A stretch of DNA of 64,000 nt, from contig CM055101.1 in assembly GCA_029204225.1 (NCBI GenBank), positions 32,429,683 to 32,493,682 on the forward strand, given 5' to 3'. The translations under genes and the position numbers were made by a program. This stretch comes from Diphasiastrum complanatum. Its lineage: Eukaryota > Streptophyta > Lycopodiopsida > Lycopodiales > Lycopodiaceae. Each line of letters starts with the position of its first letter. Position 1 is the first letter of the stretch. Under the pieces are notes generated by a model. The model made no database searches, was not told the origin of the DNA, and saw only the letters and a list, made by a program, of their open reading frames with translations. This document shows positions 35,102 through 46,356 of the stretch, piece after piece.

Positions 35102-36650
35102 AAAAGATGAGTGTTGATCTTCATGAAAGACAACATCTCTACTTTCAATAACTTGAGAAGTAGAGAGTATAAAGACTCTATAGGCCTTCTTGGTGGATGA
35201 GTATCCAACCATGATCCCTTTGCATGCACTAGGATCTTCCTTCTTCCTTGTTTCCAAGGGAATATGGACAAAGCATATGTATCCAAAAACTCTAAGGTGA
35301 TCAACCTTAGGCTTCTTCAAATATAAGATTTCATATGGTGACTTTCCTCCAAGAGCTATATGTGGGAGCCTATTGCAAAGATAATTTGCACAATTAATGG
35401 CTTCTCCCCAAAAATCTTTGGGCAAAGATGCCTCAATTCTCATAGATTTTGCACATTCACATAGAGATCTATTCTTTCTCTCGGCCACTCCATTTTGAGA
35501 TGGAGAGTAGGCACAAGAGAACTCTCTTTTGATGCCTTCAAGCTCACAAAAATCTTGAAATTTATTGCAGATATATTCATCACCTCCATCACTTCTAAGA
35601 GCTTTAATCTTGAATGAGAATTGCTTCTTTACATAAGCTTTGAAAATAAGGAAATGATCAAACACCATAGATTTAAAAGCAAGAAGATATATCCAAGTGA
35701 ATCTTGTGAAATCATCAATGAAAGTAACAAAACAAGTGGCTCCTCCCTTGCTTGTAGTTGATGAGAAATGGACATCCGAGTGGATTAACTCCAAAGGATG
35801 CTTGCTTTTGATAGAAGATCTTGTAAATGGCTTTTTGTGAGATTTAGCAATAGCACAAGCCTCACAAGGCTTGATCTTCTTGGAGAATGACTTTGGCAAG
35901 CCAATAGCTTTGGCTTCTTTGATCATAGAGAGCATGGATTTGTAGTTGGGATGTCCCAACCTCCTATGCCATAATTCCTCCATAGAGAGCTTGTTCACAA
36001 GAGCAACATTACAAGCATTCACATACTCATTTGGATCTAGTTTATAGATGCCTCCAAATCTAGATCCTAATGCAAGTATCTCATCATTCTTCTTGATAGT
36101 GCAAGTATCAACATTGAATTTTACATCAAGGCCATTATCAAGCAATTGGCCAACACTAATAAGAATCTTAGTAAGCTTAGGTACATAAAGAACTTTAGAG
36201 AGAGAAAGAACTTTAGAGGATGCAAGCTTCAAGGGAATGTTCCCTATGCCTTCAATAGGACATTCAAAATCATTTGCTGTGTATATTGATTTCTTGACTT
36301 CATCATAAGGTGCAATAGAAGAGAAAGAGTCCTTGGAGCTACACATATGTGAAGAAGCTCCACTATCAATATACCATAGGTCGTCCTTCTTGAAAGGAGT
36401 AGATGAGAAACTAGAGACCATAAGAGATCCCTCTCCATCATTACTTGCAATAGTGTCTTCCTTCTCATTGGTAATGTTGGCTTGCTTGAGTTGATTCTTC
36501 TTCTTGAAGCAATTGGTGGCATAATGGCCTTTCTTGCCACAATAAAAGCACTTGATCTTCTTCTTCTTGAGCTTGGATTGATGAAGCATTAGAGGAATCT
36601 CCCTCGCACAAGAAATTCCCTTTGGAATCAATGATGTCCCATATCACTAG
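35102..36650 (-). pseudogene. Copia C gag C-terminus, protease and integrase
   Basis: A 520-codon open frame (start at 36631, stop at 35069 inside the LTR scrap). In order: zinc knuckle Cys28, Cys31, His36, Cys41; protease WYIDSGASSHM with Asp89; pre-integrase zinc site His222, His227, Cys256, Cys259; integrase DDE at Asp286, Asp348 and Glu384; then the C-terminal SPYEILYLKKPKVDHLRVFG block. All catalytic residues of protease and integrase are present and there is no stop or shift, so it is a young but truncated copy. Gag's N-terminal half is missing beyond 36650, and RT and RNase H are missing beyond 35102. Integrase would join element cDNA to the genome. Copia B beside it has only the RNase H end in the opposite orientation. 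Confidence 0.93.
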
Positions 36651-36773
36651 CTTTTTCTCAAAGAAGATTCTTTGCTTTTAGATCTGTTTACCAGAAAATA
36701 AAAAAGATTAGCTGGCTATCCTATATCCAAATATAGGATCCAATCTACAACCAATTCCAGGAGATACTTTAAG

Positions 36774-36971
36774 TCATCGAATTCTCTCATGTTCTTTAAG
36801 CAATTCACTATACATGAAAATATCATCTAAGAATACCACTAGGCTTTGACCCATGTATGGAAGAGAAATATTGTTCATAGATTGTTGAAATAACACAAGT
36901 GTATTTGTTAACAAAAAAAAAAACATCCAGAATTCAAAAACAACTGAAGTAATACAATAACATATGTCCAA
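36774..36971 (-). pseudogene. Ty3/gypsy RT fragment
   Basis: A short minus-strand piece with TNTLVLFQQSMNNISLPYMG, then VVFLDDIFMYSELLKEHERI. It matches the gypsy RT segment around the catalytic x-DD box (FLDD) and the following helix. The sequence on either side is not recognisable as RT, so it is a relic of about 65 codons. Confidence 0.8.
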
Positions 36972-39900
36972 TATCTATATCAGAATTGGTACGAGGAATT
37001 TCATTCCTTCCAGAAGATCCTTAACCGTGTTATCTGATATTCTAGAGATCTTAAAAATCCATCTGGATTTCCTATATTGTATATGCACATATCTATCCCA
37101 ACCAAGCATTGGAAAATTCATAAATTTTGTTCTTGATGGATAACAACAATCCCTTTACAAAAGTGTGATTTAACAAGAAGGACCACACATGGTTTACCAT
37201 CACATTCTGAAACCCTTCTGGTTAGTAATAAGATTCCCAAGTCCCTCCAGTTTGAGAGTTTCACCTATAGAAATAAGGCTCTATCATTTACTAACTGAAC
37301 AAATGTGATCCATGTATCAATTCTCACTTCTCATATACAATTTCCACTGAAAACTATGGCCATATGCATGATCATATGAATTCAAGTAAATGAATTCAAA
37401 TTTCAAAGGATTCTTTATGGAATCATCCATTATGCAATTTTCCTATAGGGATGCAAATCCAAATTGCATAATTCATACACATTTACTAGCTCAGATGTCC
37501 ATTTCTCTTCCTCCATTAGATTTTTTGGTCCCCTGAAATACTTCATCAACTAAAGTACAAGAAATTTTCTTAGACATATAGTAAAGCGCCTTTTGTCAAT
37601 CAAAAGGTAAGTCTGTTTCTCTTTTTCATTCTATTGGCTTGGGCATTACTTCGTTAAAATTTATCAGTTAAGGGTAACTACTGAAAGTTTATGAATGGAA
37701 AATTTCTAAAATTGGATTTCGATACCTCTTTTATTGTATCCAGCAAAATATTTTTTATCGAATAAAGAGTTCTACGAGCTATTTATTCCTACCAATCCCT
37801 TCATTAGCGTAAACTGAAACTCGGGTTTAAAAAGTATCTTGCCAAAAGCTTTTGTTCATCCAGTTCCTAATGACTGAAGTCAATTGGAACACAACCGCAA
37901 CAAAGCATCAATGTTTTACCGACTCAAAAAGGAAAAAATATATGGATTTAGAAAAAATCCACGAGCACAACTTAACTCAATTCATTGGGAGTAATCTTAC
38001 TCTAGAGTTAAAAAAATGTTAATAGCATTGTACCAAGAAACAAATTTATGTCTATAGGATATATGCTTAGAAACCATTCCATGAGAAATTGTTAATTTGC
38101 TATTAATCCCAATTTCATGAACTTAGTTCATAAACTAACAATTTAGGATTAATCACACAAACAAAGTTATTCCATTAACCAATTCCTCGGTTAAAGATCA
38201 AAAAATTGATAATTCCATTCTCACAATCGATTTAGGTAGATTCTCTTGAAAATCTTCCCTTCCAAATCAACCATCGCTTTCACCATAGCTATATTTGTGA
38301 AAAGATTCACAGAACTCTAGGTTGTTGGCATGCAACAACTATTACCATTCCTGATAGCCATCATGCATTCAACAAAATGGTCATTCCACAATCATGCATC
38401 GTTTCCCCTGAGCAAAAAGAAAATAGCCATGCTATCTCCCAAGGTTTCAATGCAACCCTAAAGGCCATTCAAAACCTAAAGAAACACGTTCAACATTTTC
38501 CATGGCCATTACAGCCTCCAACCATTGATCTTCTTCCACTACCATGATCATTGGAACTAGTTATGCAATTTTGTCTCGATTCGAGTCAAACATAAATTGT
38601 AAAGAGTGAATTGCATGTCATAATGATAGTTGAATTTTGTATTTGACCCATGTATGTTTGATGTCGTTATGTTGTAACTTAAAAAAAAACTTGCATTTTA
38701 AAAAGGAACATGAGTAAGTACAAAAATGTGTTTTTGGATATTTTTAGAAGATCAATAATGATCACGAACAATGTCGGAATTGAAATAGTTAGTAGCTAAT
38801 AATATCTTTTAACTACTTTTCATTGCTAATGGCAACATTGTTCCACTGATTTTGAATATCTTGACAAATCATGGTTTCATAAATGTAAAATAAAATCTCT
38901 ACATCATTTAAAGGGGAATTAAAATTATGAATTTATATTAAGATTATGAATCGATAAAATGTGCCAAAAATTTTCATATGTAAGATACGTTTCAAATACC
39001 AATATTTGTGTGAGAGCGATGGATGACTGCTTAAGTTATTACAACTTGCATTTTTTGAGATATAAACATTTTGATATACATTGTTTCTAATCTATCTGCA
39101 ATCGAAAAATCATTAACAATTTCTAATATCCGAGCTTCAAAATGTGATTGGCCGATGTAGATTAGCTTGCCTATTCGAGAGAATATTTTGTAGATTGTGA
39201 AGAACTTGCTTGTATCGTTTCAGTGGCAGTGGCAGTGTCAGATCCTGCGAAGAATATTGAAAATTAACGAGGTTTTTTTTATAATAGAAGAATATATATT
39301 TCGAGCTGAAAAATAGTGTTACCTTGACATACCTCTTTCCTATAAGAAGATTGTTGTGATATCGGTTGTGGAGATTCGAGAGTTATCACTTGTTATTTGT
39401 CAATTGCAAGTTTGTATTTACATTTGTGTATAAAATGCATTGTAGGCGAACTATACATTATAATGAGTTTTCATCATAAAAGTTATTATTAGAATTAAAT
39501 TTCGAATTTTGAATAGTTAAAAGCATTGTTTTTTTAGGCACTTTATTTGATCATAAAAATGAATCATGATATTCATAACAATGTACCTTTTCGGCTTCTG
39601 AAAGTTCTTGTAATGCAATATTAGATGTATGCTTTCAAGTAGAATTGAATAATTAGAAATGAAATATTTTGGATATGATATTTCCAAAACAATGAACAAC
39701 AAAATAATGTAGTAGAAATATAAACATGTAATAGAATAGGACTATATTGTGAATATTAATTATTTGTTTGATTTACAATGGCTAGTGTTGGATCAAAATC
39801 TTCAGGTGCTAATTTGCGTGTAAGAAATATGTTTTCTCGTCTTGTCACTCAAGATAACATAACATTAGTTAATCTTAGATAGAAACTTTTTTGAATATCA

Positions 39901-39985
39901 ATTATTGCAGTGTCACGGATTGTTATGTCTTGCGATTTATGAGCCGTAATATACTTATTCGATTCGACACTGTCATATGTCTTAT
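36972..39985. other. Unassigned AT-rich region
   Basis: About 3 kb with no convincing gene. On the minus strand near 38440-38560 a short open text (MVVEEDQWLEAVMAMENVE) has protein-like composition but matches no family I know. Flanks could belong to the helicase element on the right. Confidence 0.4.
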
Positions 39986-39989
39986 ATCT

Positions 39990-40491
39990 TTCATTTTTAA
40001 ACGCGATAAGATTTAGAAAGCCAACATTAGAAGAAATCAATGATACTTTGAATAAACAAGTAATTTCAGAAGAACAAGTTCTTCAAATGATTAGCTCTAA
40101 CGTGACAATAATATACACACACAAAGGAAATGTCAAAAGATAATGTGCATTAGAAAAAATCTTTGAAGAGGAGAACATCATAAATGTACCGATGAAAAGA
40201 AATGCATCGGACAATCTAGAATTAAAATCATGGCTTGAAGACTCGTCATTTCATCAACTAGACCAAATTGCAAAGAATGCAAAGGTCATGGTTCTTGCGA
40301 ATCTAGACATAATGAATGAAATAGTTAATGGAGCGATCGGAACGATTCAGGACTTTGCATATTCAAAACAAACCAACGAAATAGATTCTATCATGATAAC
40401 AATTGATGGATTTGACAAAAAAATGAAAATTATGCCATCAATTACTAGAAAATTGAGGTACAATTTTAAAATACATTACAAAATTTTATAA
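39990..40491 (+). pseudogene. PIF1/Helitron-type helicase, C-terminal segment (plus strand)
   Basis: The plus-strand reading shows RFRKPTLEEINDTLNKQV, then an IIYTHKGNVKR block, one TAA (40142-40144), LEKIFEEENIINVPMKRN, and the motif VMVLANLDIMNEIVNGAIGT near 40285-40345. These are the post-Walker-B helicase segments of PIF1-like proteins (the LRFG-type block, the T-x-N block and the R-V-M-L-x-x-N block). The final THKSQG motif is not seen. The N-terminal helicase motifs of what looks like the same protein lie to the right on the opposite strand, so this piece seems inverted relative to them. In Helitrons this helicase unwinds DNA during rolling-circle transposition. Confidence 0.75.
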
Positions 40492-40599
40492 TAGCATACC
40501 CATTTTCCAATATTAAGATGTGGAGATGTGCCATATCGAGCATAAGTTACCGGTTCTATGTTTACATATTGCTAACAACTATGCATGATAACCTACTAA

Positions 40600-41900
40600 T
40601 TACACGATGAAATTTTGGAAAGCCAGGCGATATGGATTTGATTTTACTTGATTTATTTGATGTATGACAAGTTGCAATGTTTGAGCAGTCATCATAGACA
40701 TTTCGTCGATACTAATGATATCAGCAATAAGTATTGTTTTGTAACGCATGTCAGTAGGCATAAAATTTCATATATATAGAGCATTAACAGGAATTGAGAG
40801 TAAGTGGTGCACTGTTAATGCACGTTTACTAAGCCTAGACGTAGTTGCACCTGTTGTGTCACACAACAAAACAGACTTGTTTATTTTTTCGAGCGAGAAT
40901 GTTGGATATCTTATCAAATGCATTTTTCCACTTCTCGGTGTACTTGTGATAATACAAAAATACCTGACCGATTTGACATCAAAATCGAAAAAGCATTTTC
41001 TTATTCTGTTGTCAATGAAGAATTTTCAAATGATTGAAATTCATGCGAAACACTTAACATGTCTGTTGTATCATTAGCTAATGATACCTGAGCATTAATT
41101 GCTTGATCATATATGACTTGAAATAACGGCTTGCAAGAAAATGATTTATGTTGCAGTAAGATATTCACAATTTGTTGTCGTTGTTCATTTTGAAGCAGTT
41201 GTTTATTTGAATAATCTTCAACATAGTGTTCAATGTCTTTTTCATTTCAAATGAAATCACGCAATATGCATTCTGTATAATATCATTGTTGTCGGAACTC
41301 AAAAGTTACATTCTTTTCGAAATTGACATCTTTCTAATAACACATTGAAAAAAAAATCCTTCTATTTGATACGTAGGATGATAAGTCGTGAATCTGATCA
41401 TTTTAGTATTTTTGTATAAATAATGTCCTAATTGATCCATATATATATATTTTTGTTGAAAATGGTTTTTTTTGTGGTCACAATAAATCGTTGCCAATAG
41501 TCATAAAAACTCACGTTTTCAAGTTCTTCAAGCCTATATGTGTAGATATCAATTGGATGCAATAGTATTGTATTGTTATAACTTATAAAATTTCGTCGCA
41601 GATCTGGAGAAGAGCTATCTACGTATTGAACAGTCCACTTCTTTTGATCATAGGGATTTGTAAACACGTGAAACTAATTTCTGGCAATGATATCGGTTTT
41701 GTCAAGATGTACCTAGATATTAATTTTAATACATTTTCATCTACATGAGATAATTGGATTTTTTTTGCGTCATCTATATTCAAATCCAATGGCCATGTTG
41801 GCTCTGACTTCATTGCGTATTTCAATAGGTAATATGACTAGGCTGTGTTTGTAATCCGTTATAAATTCATGTATGCTTGCCATAATAATAGTATTGTCGG
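40600..41900 (-). pseudogene. PIF1/Helitron-type helicase, N-terminal segment (minus strand)
   Basis: Read leftwards from about 41900: RLEELENVSFYDYWQRF (near 41480-41540) resembles a region before the helicase in Helitron proteins. A degenerate Walker A-like ITSTPRSGKMHLI lies near 40935-40975. Then come TTGATTSRLSKRALTVHH with LLSIPVN (near 40790-40865), a stop at about 40768, and Walker B as IISIDEMSMM near 40690-40725. Frames change at least twice and stops are frequent. The family order Walker A, T-G-A-A, Walker B is kept, which supports PIF1. A Rep/HUH nuclease domain was not found, so it could be a Helitron relic or a host PIF1 relic. The Helitron reading is favoured by the upstream block. 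Confidence 0.72.
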
Positions 41901-42249
41901 ATGGCAGGTACTACGTTACAATCTTCATATCTAAGTCGAAAGTATTACCATCGTTTAGTTTTTGTGTCCAATTCAGTCGATGTCAAACATTTTTTGAATG
42001 AAAATCCATACTTACAGATTTTTGTTATTTTTTTATCACCTTTCATGGCGCAAGACGATCGACAATAATGAATTTGTTTTCGTACGACTAATTAATATAT
42101 TTATTTTTCAATTGGATCTAATGGAATTTCAAATTTTATTGTTTGTAAATTAAATTTTGCAAGAATGAAGGCAACGATTTCATTTCCAATTTTTTTCACA
42201 TCTTTTCTTTTAACCCATAGCATGATAATGGAACGTACCAAGAAATTGA
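41901..42249. other. Unassigned spacer
   Basis: AT-rich sequence with no gene. It may be the eroded N-terminal or terminal part of the helicase-bearing element. Confidence 0.35.
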
Positions 42250-43146
42250 AATTCGCTCAACGAGGTACAATTTAATTAGAGTGGAGTAAGACAGTCGTCC
42301 TTTCAAATCCTAAGGGTTTTCCTGGGCCGTAATCAACGAGTTAAGGGAGGCCACACAAAAACGCAATAGCCGCCATCCCTCCAGCCTCCAGAAATCTTCT
42401 CAGCCACGACCACCATCGCGAGGGACAGAAGAAGGAGAGAGATAACTCTCACGCAGGATCACACACTACGTTCTGTCACAGCCTTTGTGAAGATCTCAAT
42501 CAACTACAACAACCTCGCTGACAGCGGAATGAACCTATTACAGAGATGGCAAAGCAAGGACGGAACCATCAATGCTTTTCAGCTTCAGTCTGTGGCACCT
42601 CCACCTGCGGCCTACACTGGGAAACAGAGCTGTTTCCAGGCTGCAACCAAACTGATGCCATCTCTGGAAAAATGTTCCATCAACCTCACTATTCTGTGGC
42701 TAAGTTCAGAAGAAGCTGATTCGACCGTGGCGCTCTGATCAGCTTGGCAAAAATGCAGGTGTTACAGGGAAGAAACGATTGGCATGCAACCAATCCAGCT
42801 TGATTCTGACCAGATTCATGTCTCCAATGCTGTCTTCCCAGACACATCAACAAAATCTATTAACAGGCTACTCAAACGAAGGCAAGACTTTGGGAGAGGG
42901 CTACAAATTCACTTAACATCCTTCTGCTCCCACTTGCAGGAAACAGAATTTCAGGGATTAAGAGAAGACAACCCACCAGAGTCTTCAAGCATGATTAGGC
43001 CAACAGTTCCCGATCCAGATTGTTCTTTGACTGGGTTTGCAACAACCAAGGACACTCTAGCAACCACCAAAGTTTCACATGTTCCACAAAACAATAGAAA
43101 GAACTTTCTTGCAGGGAACATTAACTCCAGGAAGATAGAGCTCTGA
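42250..43146 (+). pseudogene. GC-richer gene-fragment-like stretch
   Basis: Base composition rises sharply against the flanks, and the 5' part (42330-42480) reads like a plant 5' UTR. It is followed by two ORFs in tandem on the plus strand, 42487-42738 and 42784-43146, separated by one stop and about 45 bases. The text (QSVAPPPAAYTGKQSCFQA; LLKRRQDFGRGLQIHLTSF) has normal amino-acid composition but I do not recognise the protein. It ends at a copia Gag start. It could be a captured or processed fragment of a host gene, next to the Helitron-like helicase. Confidence 0.5.
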
Positions 43147-43149
43147 CCA

Positions 43150-43600
43150 AACTCCGTTAACAAGCTTGATGGATCCAACTATCACTCATGGAAATTTCAG
43201 ATGAAAACAATGCTAATGGCTAAGGAGTTGTGGGATGTTGTCTCAAGAATCGAGGTCAAATGAAAGTTGAAGGATGGTAAAGCTTTTGCGTTGATCATTC
43301 TTAACATTTAACGTATGCAAATCTACCATGTACCTAAAGCTCATACATCTTAATACATCGAAGATATTTAAGATCTATGTTCAAGATATTTAAGAAGTTT
43401 GTAATATCTAGAGCACCTTGTATAATGTGAGAGACGTAACCTCGAAGTTACACCTCAGGAGAAAAATTTTCTCCCTAAGAATAAAAAACAGTTATGCGCT
43501 ACAGAATCACATTAACTAGTTCAAGCACCTCATGCAGCAGATGGTCGTTGTCGGATCAGTCACTAGACGAATCAAGACTGTTATGGCCATATCCAGCTCA
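43150..43600 (+). pseudogene. Copia family A gag fragment (copy A3)
   Basis: NKLDGSNYHSWKFQMKTM, then MAKELWDVVSRIEVK and LKDGKAFALIILNI, identify the N-terminal part of the family A Gag (compare 30930-31100 and 52800-53000). Stops at 43261 and 43308 and frame changes follow. A VRDVTSKLHLRRKIFSL block at 43430-43475 shows it extends to the middle of Gag. It keeps an intact SW where other copies have a stop. No LTR or PBS is attached. Confidence 0.85.
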
Positions 43601-44035
43601 AAGGATTTGGAATAGTCTTGATATAATAGACCAGCTCTCTAGTGTTCGAGATTGTTGGTTACACCTCGATTTAATTCCATGTCAAGACCAGTTTGTAACT
43701 AATAAGCCTGAGAAGACTTAGACACTCCTATTGAGACATGTGGAGTAGCGCATGGCTTGTGACGGTCATACTCACGAGGATAGCATGGAATATGTTACCT
43801 ACGTTTGATGGACTGCATGGGAGGTTGCATGGGTATATGCACAGGCATTATACCCTTATGTATACGGGTACAGACAAGCTCCCATCCATTTTAAACTTTT
43901 GGATCTAGATTGTCGGTTTCTCTCCTCTCCCCTGTAGAACACCTCATCTCTCGATTCTACTAACAAAGTACATAGTTTACTTGACAAAGGATGAGAAAGA
44001 AATGAATGCGAACTCGAAACATTTCTATTCGTGAT
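43601..44035. other. Unassigned spacer
   Basis: No gene seen. It may contain the 5' border of the copia D LTR, which I could not fix. Confidence 0.4.
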
Positions 44036-44824
44036 CAACCTCAAAGGATTTGCGAAATTTATCTTGCAGTCAACTCAAAAGATTCGCGAAAGAGTTTCTT
44101 GTAGAAGCTCAAAAGAATCGCGAACAGAATCTTGTCGGGAAATATTCTGTTTCTTGTTCAAACCTCAGATGTCGGGAATTGTCGCGAACAATTCACGAAA
44201 TCTTCTAATTTTTCTTCAAGCTCAAGAATTGTCATCTGTCGCGAAAGACGAAAATGTCGCGAAGAGACAAGTATCGCAAATAATTTGCGAAACACGAAGC
44301 TGTAAAGAAGAGATGGACTGTCACGAATAATTCACAAACAAAAATCATTCGACCTTGGAAACAGAGTGTCTTTTTGAATATTAACCGTCTTAAATGGTTA
44401 GATCTACTGTTACAGAAATAAAAGGCCAAAGACTTGTAAATAAAAGACCAAAAGACCTGTCCTATAACAATATAAATACATGTGTACTACTCGTTGTAGC
44501 CAACTCTCAAACACTCAAATTGAAGAGATTCTCAGACTCATTAAATCAGAGACACACCAATGAGATAAGACAGCAAGAGATGTATACTGATTCAGATTTA
44601 GAATTATAAATTCATTTTCTGATTAATAGTTTTTGTTTGTCTAAAATTGTCTTAAGTTGTCTCTTGATTCCACATATTATTTTTGCACGCATATTCAATT
44701 AGAGCAAATATTGTTCTATGAGTACATAGATCAGATATAGACCCTATTGAAGACACTGATATTAGTTTGATTTATTCAAACTTTCATCGTGTTCTCTGTG
44801 CAAAAAAAATTACTATTTTCCAAC
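44036..44824 (+). mobile_element. 5' LTR of copia D (left border uncertain)
   Basis: The right end TTTTCCAACA at 44815-44824 is followed by a copia PBS. TATA-like AACAATATAAATAC lies at about 44467-44480. The upstream part (44050-44335) is studded with TCGCGAA and AATTCACGAA words, an array typical of repeated U3 regulatory sites. The LTR start is not certain; several TGT words between 44170 and 44330 are possible. Confidence 0.65.
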
Positions 44825-44825
44825 A

Positions 44826-44837
44826 TTGGTATCAGAG
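44826..44837 (+). other. Primer binding site of copia D
   Basis: TGGTATCAGAGC, exact initiator-Met tRNA type, one base after the LTR end. Confidence 0.92.
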
Positions 44838-45002
44838 CTTCTGGAATTAAATCTGATACAGTGATATCAGAGTATACAAGATCAAAACTGATACAATGAT
44901 ATCAGACAAGTCAGAGTCGATACAATAGTATCTTCGCACCCCTCAACATTCTTCATACATCCATCAGCAGGCCGCTATCTAGAGCTATTCGGAAAATAGA
45001 AG

Positions 45003-45986
45003 ATGTCATCGATCAGCAATATTCAAGCTAAGATCACTACGATCTTAGATCCAGAAGGTTCAAACTACTTGATTTGGAAATTAAAGACTTCACTCATATT
45101 GAAGGGCGAAGGTCTATGGCAATGGGTAGAACCTATAGAGGAGAAGCCAGTAGCTACTCCTGGCAAAGAACTTCGTGAATGGAGTCTAAGAAATGAGAAA
45201 GCTATAGCAATTATTGCATCTTCAGTGCATGACAATATAATGCTAGATCTTACATCAATTTCTAACGCAAAAGATTTATGAGAAGAATTGCAAACCAAGA
45301 ATGAGACTCGATCTCGTAATCAAATCACGTTCTTAAAAGACCAATTAACTTACCTACAGTGGCACGGCAAAGACCTAAACATATTCGTACGAAAGATAAA
45401 AGACCTATTTATTTCCTTGCAAAATTTTGGTGCAGAAAATGCAATCTCAAAGGAAAAACAACTTAGTTATTTTCTTCGAGCCCTACCTAGGTCATTCCAC
45501 ACAACTCGAATCTTATTGGCGAAAGATGTGACAATGACACTTCAAAAGGCAATAGACAGAATGAAAGAAGAAGTAGAAGCTTGTGAACGCTATGACGACA
45601 ATGGTGATTTAAAAAATGCTCTATTTACTCAGAAGAATAAATCTTCTAAGAAGTCTAAGTTTAAGAGGAAATCGGCTAAAAAGAATGAGTCTAAGACAAA
45701 TGATCAACAATCTGAAAAACAACAGAAAAATTTTGGTGATAAGAAGATCTGCAACAGATGCAAAAGATCAGGTCACACAGAAAATAAGTGTTGGTTAAAT
45801 CCAAATATTGAATGCATTCATTGTCACAAACGTGGTCATGCAACAATAGACTGTTATCAGAATTCCAAAAACAAAAAGAAACAGAATCGAAGCGAACCTT
45901 CAGATTCAAACTATGGCGAAGACAAAGCAGAATGCTCCAGAGCAGCAGGAAGACAGAGCAACAAGAAACTCAGCAGCCTATGGTAG
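45003..45986 (+). pseudogene. Copia D gag
   Basis: ATG at 45003 begins MSSISNIQAKITTIL, followed by GSNYLIWKLKTSLILKGEGL, the standard copia Gag entry, so this start is preferred. A TGA at 45279-45281, in place of Trp, is the only stop; the frame resumes as EELQTKNETRSRNQ. The core then shows LKDQLTYLQWHGKDLN and FLRALPRSFHTT. After a Lys-rich region come two zinc knuckles, CNRCKRSGHTENKC and CIHCHKRGHATIDC (45750-45855). The paired knuckles separate this family from family A, which has one degenerate knuckle. It sits about 165 bp after the PBS, as expected. Confidence 0.92.
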
Positions 45987-46019
45987 TGCTGATCTATGTT
46001 GTTCAACAAATTCAATTCA

Positions 46020-46356
46020 AGAAGTAGTACTTGATTCGGGAGCCACCTCACATTTTGTTTCCTCGAAATAAATTCTATCTGAGTACAAGAAGATGAACTA
46101 TTTGAGATCATTATACTTGGAGACGGTTCTAAGCACGTGCTTGATGGAACTGGTGTACTATGGCTAGACACGAATCAAGGTGACAAGAAACTGGAGGAAG
46201 TTCTCTATGTCCCTTCTCTTGACAAAGATCTTCTATTCATAGCTAAGATAGTCGATACATGCATGTTAGTAACCTTCACAAAGAACTCTTGTAAACTGTT
46301 CGAGGAAGAATCTGATAACCTAGTTGCTAAAGGCAACAAAGAAGGAAATTTGTATC
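46020..46356 (+). pseudogene. Copia D protease and pre-integrase, left of insertion
   Basis: VVLDSGATSHFVSSK, with catalytic Asp-Ser-Gly at 46031-46039, is followed by a stop and a frame change. The protease body is then in the frame of 46137 (LIILGDGSKHV; LEEVLYVPSLDKDLL near 46190-46230). The frame reaches EGNLYLL at 46340 and is cut at 46356 by the insertion. It resumes at 49621. Gag's C-terminus overlaps the start region. Confidence 0.88.
46352..46356. other. Target site duplication GTATC, left copy
   Basis: GTATC immediately before the TGTTAG start of the insertion, repeated at 49616-49620. Confidence 0.92.

Noticed and set aside
40748-41077. 109-codon plus-strand ORF
   Set aside because: Opposite strand of the helicase Walker A region; no domain of its own.
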